From contig NZ_CP152389.1 in assembly GCF_038806765.1 (NCBI RefSeq), positions 2,294,001 to 2,358,000 of the forward strand: DNA of 64,000 nt, read 5' to 3'. Shown here piece by piece: positions 49,807-58,823 of the stretch; the first letter of the stretch is position 1, and every line of letters starts with the position of its first letter. The DNA comes from Mucilaginibacter sp. CSA2-8R. Lineage in GTDB: Bacteria; Bacteroidota; Bacteroidia; Sphingobacteriales; Sphingobacteriaceae. A program made the position numbers and the translations under genes. The notes below the pieces were generated by a model, which was given only the letters and a program-made list of their open reading frames with translations, did not search any database and was not told where the DNA came from.

Positions 49807-50958
49807 ATGATTGCCGTTATTGCCGACGATTTAACGGGCGCTGCCGAAATTGGCGGCATAGGATTACAGTACGGTCTGAATGTGGAAATAAGCCGGCAGG
49901 TAAAGCACAATACGACGGCTGACCTGTTAATCATCAACACGGACTCGAGGTCGAAATGTCTGCAAGAGGCTGTTAGAGCAGTAACCGAAGCATGTCAAGA
50001 TATCAAGCGGTTAAATCCAAAGTTTATTTTTAAAAAGATAGACTCGGTAATGCGTGGCCATGTTTTGGCGGAGATTGAAGCAGAACTGCAAGTATTGGGC
50101 TGGGACAGTGCGCTCGTAGCATCTGCAAACCCGCATTTAGGCAGAATGCTAATTGATGATGTGTATTTGGTGAACGGCGTACCAGTACATCAGACATCAT
50201 TTGCCATCGACCCGGAATTTCCGGTACTTTGTGCTGATGCAGCCGGAATGTTAAAAGATGAAACAGGAGTGGTTACGGTTTGTAAACCTGATTGTAATTT
50301 TCCGGTTTCGGGGATTACCGTTGGTGAAGTAAGTGGCGCTGATGATTTAGATTTATGGGCTCAGCACTGTGGCCGGGAAATTTTACCGGCTGGCAGCGGT
50401 GGTTTTTTTTCAGCGCTGTTAAAGTCAAAGCTTAAAAAGGCAACATATTCGTCGGCAGAAAACGGCCTCTTCCATGAGCCAGTTTTGTACGTCAGCGGTA
50501 CCACATTTGCGCAGAACGCCAGGCTGGTCAGTAATCTAAAAGATGGTGCCGGTCCGGTTGCTTATATGCCTGCTAGCCTGCAACAAAACAAAGAAAATAT
50601 TAAAGTTCTGGCCGACTGGTGTAGTGAGGTAGTAGCTTTGCTTAACAATCAAGGTAAGGCGGTAATGGCCATTGAGCAAAGAGACAATTCCGGTTTTAAA
50701 CCCGATGCTGCCGTATTGCGTCAAACCATCGCTGCGGCGGTTAAAAGAGTAATGGAAGCGGTTGAAGTAAAAGAACTTATTATTGAGGGAGGTTCTACCG
50801 CTGCCGCTATTCTAAATGATTTGAATATAGATACGCTTTACCCGGTACACGAGTTTGGTCCCGGATTAATTAGATGCAGTACTATGATTGCTGCAAATTT
50901 ACACGTTACTTTAAAGCCCGGCAGTTATCCATGGAGTGAGAAGACCTGGATATTTTAA
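49807..50958 (+). CDS. Four-carbon acid-sugar kinase (DUF1537 family; DtnK/OtnK type)
   Basis: The protein has 383 residues. The sugar-binding N-terminal domain opens with VIADDLTGAAEIGG and continues with INTDSRSKC and KKIDSVMRGHV, all diagnostic of the family. The C-terminal nucleotide-binding domain has LIIEGGSTAAAIL and HEFGPGLIRCS. Family knowledge: DUF1537 kinases phosphorylate D-threonate, L-threonate, D-erythronate or 2-oxo-tetronates; some act on 3-oxo-isoapionate in apiose catabolism. Paired with PdxA2, the usual substrate is a four-carbon aldonate whose 4-phosphate becomes DHAP and CO2. At 383 residues it is slightly shorter than many homologues (about 420-430), but both domains are complete. 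Confidence 0.88.
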   Translation: MIAVIADDLTGAAEIGGIGLQYGLNVEISRQVKHNTTADLLIINTDSRSKCLQEAVRAVTEACQDIKRLNPKFIFKKIDSVMRGHVLAEIEAELQVLGWDSALVASANPHLGRMLIDDVYLVNGVPVHQTSFAIDPEFPVLCADAAGMLKDETGVVTVCKPDCNFPVSGITVGEVSGADDLDLWAQHCGREILPAGSGGFFSALLKSKLKKATYSSAENGLFHEPVLYVSGTTFAQNARLVSNLKDGAGPVAYMPASLQQNKENIKVLADWCSEVVALLNNQGKAVMAIEQRDNSGFKPDAAVLRQTIAAAVKRVMEAVEVKELIIEGGSTAAAILNDLNIDTLYPVHEFGPGLIRCSTMIAANLHVTLKPGSYPWSEKTWIF

Positions 50959-50986
50959 CTGCCTTTAAAACGATAACCAATTTACC

Positions 50987-52570
50987 ATGATTAAACCTGA
51001 GTTAGGTATTATAGACTACCTCATTATCATCGCTGTATTGCTTACAACGCTGTTTTTGGGTTTACGATATGCCAAAAACCAAAGTACTACCCAATCGTAC
51101 TTTGCGGCCAGGGGGCGTGTGCCGGCATGGGCTATCGGTATGTCATTACTGGCTACACTCATCAGCAGTGTTACCTTTTTGGGTTATCCCGGCGAAGGAT
51201 TTTCATCTAACTGGATTTTATTAGTGCAGGGATTGATGGTGCCCGTAGTTCTGATGGGAACTATCTGGTTTATCGTGCCACTATTCAGGAAGGTAATTGG
51301 TTTAAGTACTTACGAATATTTTGAAAAGCGTTTTGGGCTCTTTGCCAGATATTACAGCTCCATTGCATTCGTGTTGCGGCAGTTCTCGGGCATGGGCACT
51401 GTTTTCTTTCTGTTGGCGGTGGCACTCAATAGCATGACAGGCGGTAATATGTATTTTATCATTGTACTGGTAGGTGCCATCATTATTGCGGTGAATTTAT
51501 TGGGTGGCATGGAAGCCGTTATATGGCTCGATGTTTTTCAGGGCTTTATGCTTTTTGCCAGCGGTATATTGTGTTTGGTGGTCTTAATATTTTCTATAAA
51601 AGGTGGTGTACCCGAGATTTTAAAAGTAGCTTCAGCAAATGGCCGTGCCGGTTTTGGCCCATACGATATCGATTTTAAACGGCTCACCTTTATTGTGATG
51701 GCTATTAACGGTATGTTTTATGCCATCCAAAAATACGGTACCGACCAAACCGTAGTACAGCGTTATTTAACGGCTAAAACAGACAAGGCAGCTATCAGGG
51801 CTTCGTTGTTGGGTATATCACTTACCGTGCCGGTTTGGATGTTGTTTATGTTTATTGGTACCTGTCTGTTTGTTTATTATCAACAAAACGCTTTGCCGGC
51901 CGGATTAAACCCAAATGCAATTTTCCCGCATTTTATCATGACCGAACTTCCCACCGGCGTAATCGGCTTTATTTTATCGGCCATGGTTTCGGCGGCGATT
52001 TGCAGTTTAAGCGCAGATTTAAACTCGCTTGCAGCAGTTGGTATCGAAGATTATTATAAAAAACTTTTCCCCGGTAAGTCAGACAAAAGCTATCTGGATG
52101 CCAGTAAGTGGATGATCTTTGTTTCAGGTGCCATTGCCATCACTATTGGTGGCATTTATATTAATATCGGTAACGAAGGTATTTTGGGCATCATATTTAC
52201 GCTATACGCGATATTTTCCGGCGGCATTGTAGGTATATTCCTGTTAGGATTGTTCAGCGCGAGGGCTAACCGCCAGGGCATCAATATTGCTATCGTAGTT
52301 TGTATCTGCTTTACGGCTTATGCATTTTTGACATCAACACCGATTGGTACGGGCACCAACAAAACCGTTTTGCTCGACTTGGGAAAGTTCAATTTTACAC
52401 ACAACAAACTTATGTTAGGTGTTTACAGCCACCTGGTGGTTATCTTTGTAGGTTACATAGCGAGTCTGTTTTTCCCGAAACCGGTGTTAGATCGTAACTT
52501 ACTTTACAGCGGCTGGCGAGAAGGCAGACGCGAGGAGCGAGAGCAGGATAAGCAACTGGCCAATTCGTAA
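50987..52570 (+). CDS. Sodium:solute symporter (SSS family), probable acid-sugar importer
   Basis: The protein has 527 residues with about 13-14 hydrophobic segments beginning LGIIDYLIIIAVLLTTLFLG. SSS signatures: YFAARGRVPAWAIGMSLLAT, LSTYEYFEKRFGLFARYYSS, GTDQTVVQRYLTAKTDKAA and the sodium-site helix MVSAAICSLSADLNSLAAVG. Family knowledge: SSS members import sugars, vitamins and also sialic acid. It lies 28 bases after the kinase gene and ends the operon, so it probably imports the compound that the operon degrades. No convincing terminator is visible in the 67 bases before the converging next gene. Confidence 0.88.
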   Translation: MIKPELGIIDYLIIIAVLLTTLFLGLRYAKNQSTTQSYFAARGRVPAWAIGMSLLATLISSVTFLGYPGEGFSSNWILLVQGLMVPVVLMGTIWFIVPLFRKVIGLSTYEYFEKRFGLFARYYSSIAFVLRQFSGMGTVFFLLAVALNSMTGGNMYFIIVLVGAIIIAVNLLGGMEAVIWLDVFQGFMLFASGILCLVVLIFSIKGGVPEILKVASANGRAGFGPYDIDFKRLTFIVMAINGMFYAIQKYGTDQTVVQRYLTAKTDKAAIRASLLGISLTVPVWMLFMFIGTCLFVYYQQNALPAGLNPNAIFPHFIMTELPTGVIGFILSAMVSAAICSLSADLNSLAAVGIEDYYKKLFPGKSDKSYLDASKWMIFVSGAIAITIGGIYINIGNEGILGIIFTLYAIFSGGIVGIFLLGLFSARANRQGINIAIVVCICFTAYAFLTSTPIGTGTNKTVLLDLGKFNFTHNKLMLGVYSHLVVIFVGYIASLFFPKPVLDRNLLYSGWREGRREEREQDKQLANS

Positions 52571-52637
52571 GCGCTATTCAAGTTCGCCTTTTTACCTTAA
52601 ATTCTTCCATCCACACAGTTACTAATAATAGGCTAAA

Positions 52638-53702
52638 TCAAGCTTCTTTTTGTATTTTTTCCTCTGCTAACTCCATATCTTCCTGTGTAGCTTCGGGTTC
52701 TTCATTAATTAATTCGGCTCTCGGATCAAACTGCAGTTCTACGCAAATCGGAAAGTGATCAGAGCCACAATTATTTAAAGTACAAATGCTTTTCAGACTA
52801 AAATCGGATGAGCAGAATATATGATCTAACGGAAAACGCAGAAAGAAGTATTTTGCATTAAAGCTATTAAAAAAGCCGCGGCCTTTTCGTGGATCGAGCA
52901 AACCGCTGGTTTTTGAAAATAATTCTGTAGTGTAACTCCAAGCTACGTCGTTCAGGTCGCCGGCAACTATAACCGGGATAGGGCTGTTTTTGGCTTTCTG
53001 GCCTACCAGTAATATTTCGCGGTCGCGCTCGGTTGATGTCGGACTTTCCTGAGGTACTGGCGGCTTTGGATGAAGGCAGTACAGTTTTACCTGTTGCCCT
53101 GATAGCAAGCTTACATTAACTTCAATGGACGGAATATCATTTTCTACCAGATACTGAACAGCGCCATCGGCTAGCTGGAGGCGGGAGTAAAGCATCATTC
53201 CGTAAGTATTCTCCAACGGCTCTTTAATCTGATAGGGGTAGGCAGCTTCAATGTTTCTCATCTGTGCTTCCCACCATCGGTTGGTTTCAACCATCAGCAC
53301 CAGATCCGGACTGCAGTCTTTAATTAATTGATGGTAAGCGGCTGAGTTTTGATTATCCTGAAAAACGTTGGCCACCAGAAGTTTAATATTATTCCGGGTA
53401 CTGTTTGTATTTATACTTTTTACCAGTTGCTTAGGTGCTAATGGCGTAAAAGGGTATATTTTTACGCACAAGTAAATTAAGTTTAATGTGAGTGCGGCTG
53501 CGAGTGCGGTATCTTTGAAATTAGCAGGAAAATAAAAAATAAGCATCACTGCTAACAGTAATGCGTTCAAAATAAGCTTTTGCAGGCGCGGATATTCAAA
53601 TACCCTGAAAACCCAATAATCATTACGAATGAGAGGGATGGCGGTAGATAAGATAATAAATAAGCTTAGGTAGAAGGTAATATGATAGACTAACAACGGC
53701 AA
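52638..53702 (-). CDS. Membrane-anchored endonuclease/exonuclease/phosphatase (EEP) family protein
   Basis: The protein has 354 residues. Three hydrophobic segments fill the first ~95 residues (VYHITFYLSLFIILSTAIPL, LILNALLLAVMLIFYF, AALTLNLIYLCVKIY). The EEP domain follows with LLVANVFQDN, DLVLMVETNRWWE, VAGDLNDVAW, RFPLDHIFCSSDF and NCGSDHFPICVEL, which hold the metal and catalytic Glu/Asp/Asn/His residues. An acidic C-terminal tail (EEPEATQEDMELAEEK) ends it. Family knowledge: such proteins are phosphodiesterases or phosphatases, often of lipid substrates. It is the last gene of the minus-strand polysaccharide region, separated by 111 bases from the deacetylase, so it may be independently transcribed. 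Confidence 0.8.
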   Translation of the reverse strand: MPLLVYHITFYLSLFIILSTAIPLIRNDYWVFRVFEYPRLQKLILNALLLAVMLIFYFPANFKDTALAAALTLNLIYLCVKIYPFTPLAPKQLVKSINTNSTRNNIKLLVANVFQDNQNSAAYHQLIKDCSPDLVLMVETNRWWEAQMRNIEAAYPYQIKEPLENTYGMMLYSRLQLADGAVQYLVENDIPSIEVNVSLLSGQQVKLYCLHPKPPVPQESPTSTERDREILLVGQKAKNSPIPVIVAGDLNDVAWSYTTELFSKTSGLLDPRKGRGFFNSFNAKYFFLRFPLDHIFCSSDFSLKSICTLNNCGSDHFPICVELQFDPRAELINEEPEATQEDMELAEEKIQKEA

Positions 53703-53813
53703 AACTTTGTAAAATTTTTAAGCCGCAATATGTTCAATTAACTTTAATTAAATCCTAATTTATTTCTAATAATATATTAGTTTGCCTTACATGCAACGAG
53801 CACTTAATGTATA

Positions 53814-54809
53814 TTACTTAAACCACTGCCTTAATTGACGCTCGAAATCTGACTGGTTTTGATTGGTTACCTGAAAACGGCCTAATTCGAAAACTTTACT
53901 GGTACGATTAACTTTTTGGGCGTGGGTAGTAAAGCCGGCAGATAGATGATTTTCTTTCATTACCTGCAAAGTGTCATCGTTAAAGTTGCCGTACGGATAG
54001 GCTGCAATATTGACGATTTGTTTCAACTGCTGTTCTAATGCAGTTTTGCAATTTAGCAGCTCTTTCTGCTGATTTGCTCTACCATGATAGGCCAGAGCAG
54101 GATGCGACATGGTGTGAATGCCTGCTTTAAATAGCGGATTGTCAGTTAGATGTTTTAATTGCGCAGCACTCATGGCTTTATCACTTGACGACATCGTTGC
54201 GGGGTGATCTATAGATGCGGTTAATTGGTCAAGGCAGCTGGTAATTTCATTAATCAGTAAAGGTTGTAAAAAGGCCCAAAGCGCCATATATATTTCGCAA
54301 CGTTCAGTAGGATAAGGTTGGTTCCAGATCCAAAGTCTAAGATTCTCTGCGTCAGTGTTAATTGTTCTTGCTTTAACCCGTCGATTAAATATCTTTTTAC
54401 CGGTATCCACTTTAATGTATTCTGGTAGTTCGACAGAGAAAAGAATCAGCGTCAACAGTTCATCCCACCAAAATGCTCGTTGTGTATCGAGGTAATAGGG
54501 CGGGATAAAAAAAGTTGCCGGGCAGTTATAGTTTTCCAGCAGTGGTTTAGCATATACATAATTGTCAAGGTATCCATCATCAAAGGTGAGCGCAACCGTT
54601 TTGTTTTTGATTTTACCGTGCTTTCGCTGATAAAGTAATTCGTCTAAAGCAATTACCCGGTATTTTTTGCTCAGGACTTTTAGCTGCCCCTCAAACCTTT
54701 CAGGACTAACGGCTAATTGCCATGGATCGACAACTAAATTAGTAACGCGGTGGTACATCAGTACTACCGCATTACATCCAGTTTTAAAGTTTGCGAATAA
54801 TTTAAACAT
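53814..54809 (-). CDS. NodB-type polysaccharide deacetylase
   Basis: The protein has 331 residues without a clear signal peptide. The NodB motifs are in order: AVVLMYHRVTN, VALTFDDGYLDNY (catalytic and metal Asp pair), GIHTMSHPALAYHG (His-x3-His metal site) and NIAAYPYGNFND. Family knowledge: CE4 enzymes remove N- or O-acetyl groups from glycans or deformylate sugar precursors. The gene starts 13 bases after the glycosyltransferase-methyltransferase gene, so it belongs to the surface-polysaccharide operon. It probably edits the exported glycan or its precursor; the substrate is not evident. Confidence 0.85.
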   Translation of the reverse strand: MFKLFANFKTGCNAVVLMYHRVTNLVVDPWQLAVSPERFEGQLKVLSKKYRVIALDELLYQRKHGKIKNKTVALTFDDGYLDNYVYAKPLLENYNCPATFFIPPYYLDTQRAFWWDELLTLILFSVELPEYIKVDTGKKIFNRRVKARTINTDAENLRLWIWNQPYPTERCEIYMALWAFLQPLLINEITSCLDQLTASIDHPATMSSSDKAMSAAQLKHLTDNPLFKAGIHTMSHPALAYHGRANQQKELLNCKTALEQQLKQIVNIAAYPYGNFNDDTLQVMKENHLSAGFTTHAQKVNRTSKVFELGRFQVTNQNQSDFERQLRQWFK

Positions 54810-54822
54810 TATACGGCATTGG

Positions 54823-56427
54823 TTAAGCTTTAAGTTTTCTGCATGCAGCGGTTATAATAACCTGATAGTGTGGATCATGACTATTTAAGGTTTCATCACT
54901 CAGCTCATATCTACCCATGCCGTATAAAAATGCTGTGGCAGCTAACACGTTGCCATGGGTATCTATCACAGCGGTACCGTCAAAATTTTCAGTTAACAGA
55001 CGTGTTATTGATGCATCCGTGAAAGACCAGAACCAGTACTTTCCCCATTGGTCGTGGGCGATGTGGCTTATGCCTGGTACCGTTAAAAGTAGACTGCCAC
55101 CGGGCTTCAATACCCGGTAACAGGTTTTTATAGCGTCAATGTAGTTATAAATGAGATGCAGAGTTTGCGTTAACACGATGCAATCAAAACTGTTATCAGG
55201 TAACATGGGTGCATTGCTCAAATCTCCAACAAATGTTGCCTTGGTATTGCTGTCGTCAATGTGCAAAATGTCGCTTTGTACCACATTGGTTAAACCGAAT
55301 TTTAAAGTGTATTCGTTATCACCAATTTCTAAAACTCTCCCTTTGATTGCATGACTGTTTTGCGCCAGAAACTTTTCAATGTAAAAGCGGTCAACAGGGC
55401 CGCCCCGGTCATAGCCGAACTCAAGGCTAAATGGTGTGATCCGGTTTAGATCGCCAAGGTTTACGCGATTAATTGGCGGCCATATCACTTGATTAGAACC
55501 GCGTAGAAAGGCAGATTTGCATTTGCTTTTGAGAGCTTGCCACCCTTTTTTTGATAATAGTTTGATTAAAAGGAGCCTGTTATGCTCCGCAAGAATGCGC
55601 AATGACTCTTTTTGCTGCAACAGTTTTCTTAACGGTAGCTTTTCTAACATCAGGGCGCTTTCTATGGTATAATAGTTTTTCCAAAATCTTGTACCTATTG
55701 CTTTATGATCTTGTTCTGCATTTGGATCATTATCAAATCTGTCTAATACATGCAATGCACTATTAAGCATCAAAGAATGATTAAATGACATGTTGTCGCC
55801 GTGATGCATATAAGCTGCGATAAGCTGCTGGTGATGAATAACCGGATGTTTCTTTGCAATACGCAAGTACAGGTCGTAGTCCTCACAAGCTTTTAGGGTA
55901 ACATCAAACTTAAACTGCTGCAGTACCCATTTGCGATACATTACAGTGGCATGCATGCCGATGTAATTGCCCTGTAGTAATTGTTGATACGGCGTTCGCT
56001 TCAACTCGATAGAAACAGTTACCGACGTCCCTTTGCCGGTATTGATTATCTGGTGTGCACCGTAAGCAAATGCCGCGTCATCATTGCCTGATAGGTAGCC
56101 GGCGTTTATGGAAAGTGCATTGTTGTAAAGCCAATCGTCTGCATCTAAAAATACCAGGTATTCGCCGGCTGCAATATCGATACCCTTGTTGCGGGCGGCA
56201 GATAGTCCTTGATTTGTCTGAAAAATATACTTGACGGATTGGTATCGCTCTATCACCGAGCGACTATCGTCTGTTGACCCATCGTCGATAACAATGACCT
56301 CAAAATTTAAATAAGATTGAGAAAGTACACTGTTAATAGCCGTTGAAAGATATTTGCCGTGATTATAATTTGTGATAATAACAGAAATTAATGGCAGAGA
56401 GGCATGGTGAAAATTGTGCTGTGTCAT
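54823..56427 (-). CDS. Bifunctional GT2 glycosyltransferase / SAM-dependent methyltransferase
   Basis: ATG at 56427 is preferred to a TTG eight codons upstream. The protein has 534 residues. The N-terminal ~230 residues are GT2: LISVIITNYNHGKYLSTAIN, IDDGSTDDSRSVIERY, GLSAARNKGIDIA and YLVFLDADDWL (DxD). The C-terminal ~210 residues begin FGYDRGGPVDRFYIEKFLAQ and continue with the class I methyltransferase motifs GRVLEIGDNEY, FDCIVLTQTLHLIY and LKPGGSLLLTVPG. A fusion like this could add a sugar and methylate the glycan, for instance as a chain-terminating step sensed by the export ATPase; that is inference. It lies between a plain GT2 (85 bases) and the deacetylase (13 bases). Confidence 0.85.
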   Translation of the reverse strand: MTQHNFHHASLPLISVIITNYNHGKYLSTAINSVLSQSYLNFEVIVIDDGSTDDSRSVIERYQSVKYIFQTNQGLSAARNKGIDIAAGEYLVFLDADDWLYNNALSINAGYLSGNDDAAFAYGAHQIINTGKGTSVTVSIELKRTPYQQLLQGNYIGMHATVMYRKWVLQQFKFDVTLKACEDYDLYLRIAKKHPVIHHQQLIAAYMHHGDNMSFNHSLMLNSALHVLDRFDNDPNAEQDHKAIGTRFWKNYYTIESALMLEKLPLRKLLQQKESLRILAEHNRLLLIKLLSKKGWQALKSKCKSAFLRGSNQVIWPPINRVNLGDLNRITPFSLEFGYDRGGPVDRFYIEKFLAQNSHAIKGRVLEIGDNEYTLKFGLTNVVQSDILHIDDSNTKATFVGDLSNAPMLPDNSFDCIVLTQTLHLIYNYIDAIKTCYRVLKPGGSLLLTVPGISHIAHDQWGKYWFWSFTDASITRLLTENFDGTAVIDTHGNVLAATAFLYGMGRYELSDETLNSHDPHYQVIITAACRKLKA

Positions 56428-56512
56428 AAGGTTGGCGGCTATGGTGAACAATTGATAGAGCTGATACTTAATATATATAAGCTCTACATAAAATTTTGCT
56501 GAGTAAAGTTGT

Positions 56513-57544
56513 TTAAGAATTATCTGGTTCTTCTTTTTTAAATAAAATCAGTTTTCTCAGTTCGTCTTTAGCTAACCACGATAACAAATGTCCAATACCT
56601 TTTAAGATATGGGCATCAACATAAAAATTTAAAAGCCCGGTAATTTGCCTAAGTACAGGTTTGGTTTTTTTGATAGAATGCCAAAGGTCACTCGTTAATT
56701 GTAATGAATAGTAAGCATAATCTTTCCGAGCGTATAGTATCACCTCTTTTTGCCTATCAGGCGGCAGCAATGGTTTTGTGAGGCTGAATATTTTTTTGAT
56801 ATCGACAAAGTGTTCTCCGCTCAATAAGCTGTCGCTGGATATCGATGTTTTGTGTAGTCGGTACTCAGCAAACGTTTTAGGAAGAAAAACAATCGGAAAA
56901 TGTTTAGATATAGTAACCCACATAAGCCAATCCTCGCCATAACGGGCGGCATAAAAGCTGCCAACTTTTTCGTAAACTTCACGTTTTACGGTTATAGATA
57001 CGTATTGAATCAGGTTTAAGCGGGCTAACTTTAGCAGTGATTGCTCTAAAATTGCTGCGTCTTTTACAGGTTCAGCTCTTTCCGCAACAATATTTCCGTG
57101 TTCGTCTATGGTGCGCCACGCAGAATAAACAGCACCTGCTTCGGGAAGAAGATCAAACTCATTTTGTATACCAGCGTAATAGCCAGGCAAAACGCGGTCA
57201 TCGCCATGCAGTAAATGAATGTACTTGCCGCGGGCGCGATTGATGCAGGTTTCAAAATTACGCAGGCTACCTACGTTTTCTTTCTGTCGGTAATAACTAA
57301 CCCGGCCCTTGCCCACGGTTTCTACTAACCTTTGTACGTCATCATCTGTACTGCAGTCATCAATCACTTCTATCTGCATAATATCCGCGCCCAAGTCTTG
57401 CAGTAATACGCTATTTATGGTTTCTGTTAAGTATTTCGAACAATTATAAGCAGGAATCATTACCGACCACAGCACACGAGGTACGTCAATCCCGAGTGGA
57501 GCAATGATTGGTGGCGTTTGAGGTATTCTTTCTTGTGTTTCCAT
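56513..57544 (-). CDS. GT2-family glycosyltransferase
   Basis: The protein has 343 residues. It has GT-A features: LWSVMIPAYNCSKYLTETIN, VIDDCSTDDDVQRLVE, NVGSLRNFETCINRARG and KYIHLLHGDDRVLPG (the DD metal motif), then YGEDWLMWVTISKHFP. No transmembrane segment is obvious, so it probably works at the inner face of the membrane. It lies 10 bases after the ABC ATPase gene in the export operon and presumably adds a sugar to the exported polysaccharide. Donor and acceptor cannot be assigned. Confidence 0.88.
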   Translation of the reverse strand: METQERIPQTPPIIAPLGIDVPRVLWSVMIPAYNCSKYLTETINSVLLQDLGADIMQIEVIDDCSTDDDVQRLVETVGKGRVSYYRQKENVGSLRNFETCINRARGKYIHLLHGDDRVLPGYYAGIQNEFDLLPEAGAVYSAWRTIDEHGNIVAERAEPVKDAAILEQSLLKLARLNLIQYVSITVKREVYEKVGSFYAARYGEDWLMWVTISKHFPIVFLPKTFAEYRLHKTSISSDSLLSGEHFVDIKKIFSLTKPLLPPDRQKEVILYARKDYAYYSLQLTSDLWHSIKKTKPVLRQITGLLNFYVDAHILKGIGHLLSWLAKDELRKLILFKKEEPDNS

Positions 57545-57554
57545 AATGAAAGCG

Positions 57555-58817
57555 TTATTCAGCCGCCGTAGGCAACGAGGTTGCTGGTGTTAAGGTTATA
57601 GGAAAGTTGGGGCGCACGCTTCCCCACCATTTGCCATACCAGTTAGTATCTTCCCGGTAATCGGCTACTTCAAAACTGAGGCACTCTTTGTAAGCAAACA
57701 GTTCTGTTGAGGTGTCTTCGACAAAGTATAATGAAAAGTAGTAGGCGCCGTCGTTTAAAAAGTTACCGGGAATCTGGCATTCGCCTTTTATGATGTCTTC
57801 ATTGATGGTTAGATGGTTGGATGGAATATCAAAAATACATTCGCCGGAAACATTGAACAGTATAAGATCTGTAGTTAACCTTGTTACAGGTGTCATCGTT
57901 TTAAAGGAGAATTTAATCACAATCGGCGTCCTAATATCAAAAACCGCATCGTTGTGGGCCAACTGGGGTATGAGGTCAACACTTAATACCTTTATTCTGT
58001 CGGTACCGGGGGCTTGGTTTAAATTGTCAAATCTTTTGCTCCAACTGTTGGTTTGCAGCGTTTGCAGGTAACTCGTGGTCACGTCTTTTACGTTACCATT
58101 GGCTGCGACTTGGCCATTTTTTAACCACATTGCTTTGGTGCATAAATTGCCTATTGCCTGCAGATTATGGCTTACAAATATGATGGTACGTCCACTTTGA
58201 TGAGTAGCATCATTCATCTTGCCGAGGCACTTTTTCTGAAATTCAGCATCTCCTACGGCTAAAACTTCATCAACTACTAAAATATCAGGTTCTAAATGCG
58301 CCGCAACAGAAAACGCCAGTCGTACGTACATGCCAGAAGAATAGCGCTTTACCGGGGTGTCTAAGAAATTTTCGACGCCCGAGAAGTCAACTATCTCATC
58401 AAACTTTTTTATAATTTCTCTTTTTGTCATGCCCAGCATGTGGCCACTGATGAAAATATTTTCGCGGCCGGTAAGCTCAGGATGAAATCCTGTACCTACC
58501 TCTAATAAACTGCTGATTTTTCCCTTACCTGATATACGTCCTTCAGTAGGTTTAATAATACGGGATAATATTTTTAAAAAGGTTGATTTTCCGGCACCGT
58601 TGTGTCCAATTATGCCAAAGGCTTCGCCTTGCCGTAATTCAAAATTTACATTGCGTAATGCCCATATCTCTTCTTTTGACTTGTCATTATTAGTACTGCG
58701 TTTAGTGATGTGTGTTTGCCACCACTGCTGCATATCACGCCGGAGTGATCCTGACCCAATGCTTCCCAACTGGTACAACTTTGAAATGTTCTCGGCCTTA
58801 ATAACAATTTCAGACAT
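57555..58817 (-). CDS. wzt: ABC transporter ATPase for polysaccharide export (Wzt-like) with C-terminal glycan-binding domain
   Basis: The protein has 420 residues. The ATPase domain has Walker A GHNGAGKST (71-79), the Q-loop region LEVGTGFHPELTGRENIF, signature YSSGM (159-163) and Walker B DILVVDEVLAVGD (178-190), with ELTGRENIF typical of the Wzt/TagH group. Residues ~285-410 form a beta-sandwich resembling the Wzt carbohydrate-binding domain (RLTTDLILFNVSGECIFDIP). Family knowledge: this domain reads the modified end of the O-polysaccharide before export. The methyltransferase in the same operon would suit such an end-modification check. Confidence 0.88.
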   Translation of the reverse strand: MSEIVIKAENISKLYQLGSIGSGSLRRDMQQWWQTHITKRSTNNDKSKEEIWALRNVNFELRQGEAFGIIGHNGAGKSTFLKILSRIIKPTEGRISGKGKISSLLEVGTGFHPELTGRENIFISGHMLGMTKREIIKKFDEIVDFSGVENFLDTPVKRYSSGMYVRLAFSVAAHLEPDILVVDEVLAVGDAEFQKKCLGKMNDATHQSGRTIIFVSHNLQAIGNLCTKAMWLKNGQVAANGNVKDVTTSYLQTLQTNSWSKRFDNLNQAPGTDRIKVLSVDLIPQLAHNDAVFDIRTPIVIKFSFKTMTPVTRLTTDLILFNVSGECIFDIPSNHLTINEDIIKGECQIPGNFLNDGAYYFSLYFVEDTSTELFAYKECLSFEVADYREDTNWYGKWWGSVRPNFPITLTPATSLPTAAE

Positions 58818-58823
58818 AGTTAT

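Noticed and set aside
46645..50958. Apiose catabolism as the role of the AraC-linked operon (the DUF1537 family includes 3-oxo-isoapionate kinase)
   Set aside because: The known apionate routes need a RuBisCO-like or specific decarboxylase that is absent here, and they do not use PdxA2 or a NanA-type aldolase; Dha or D-threonate explains more of the genes. Not fully excluded.
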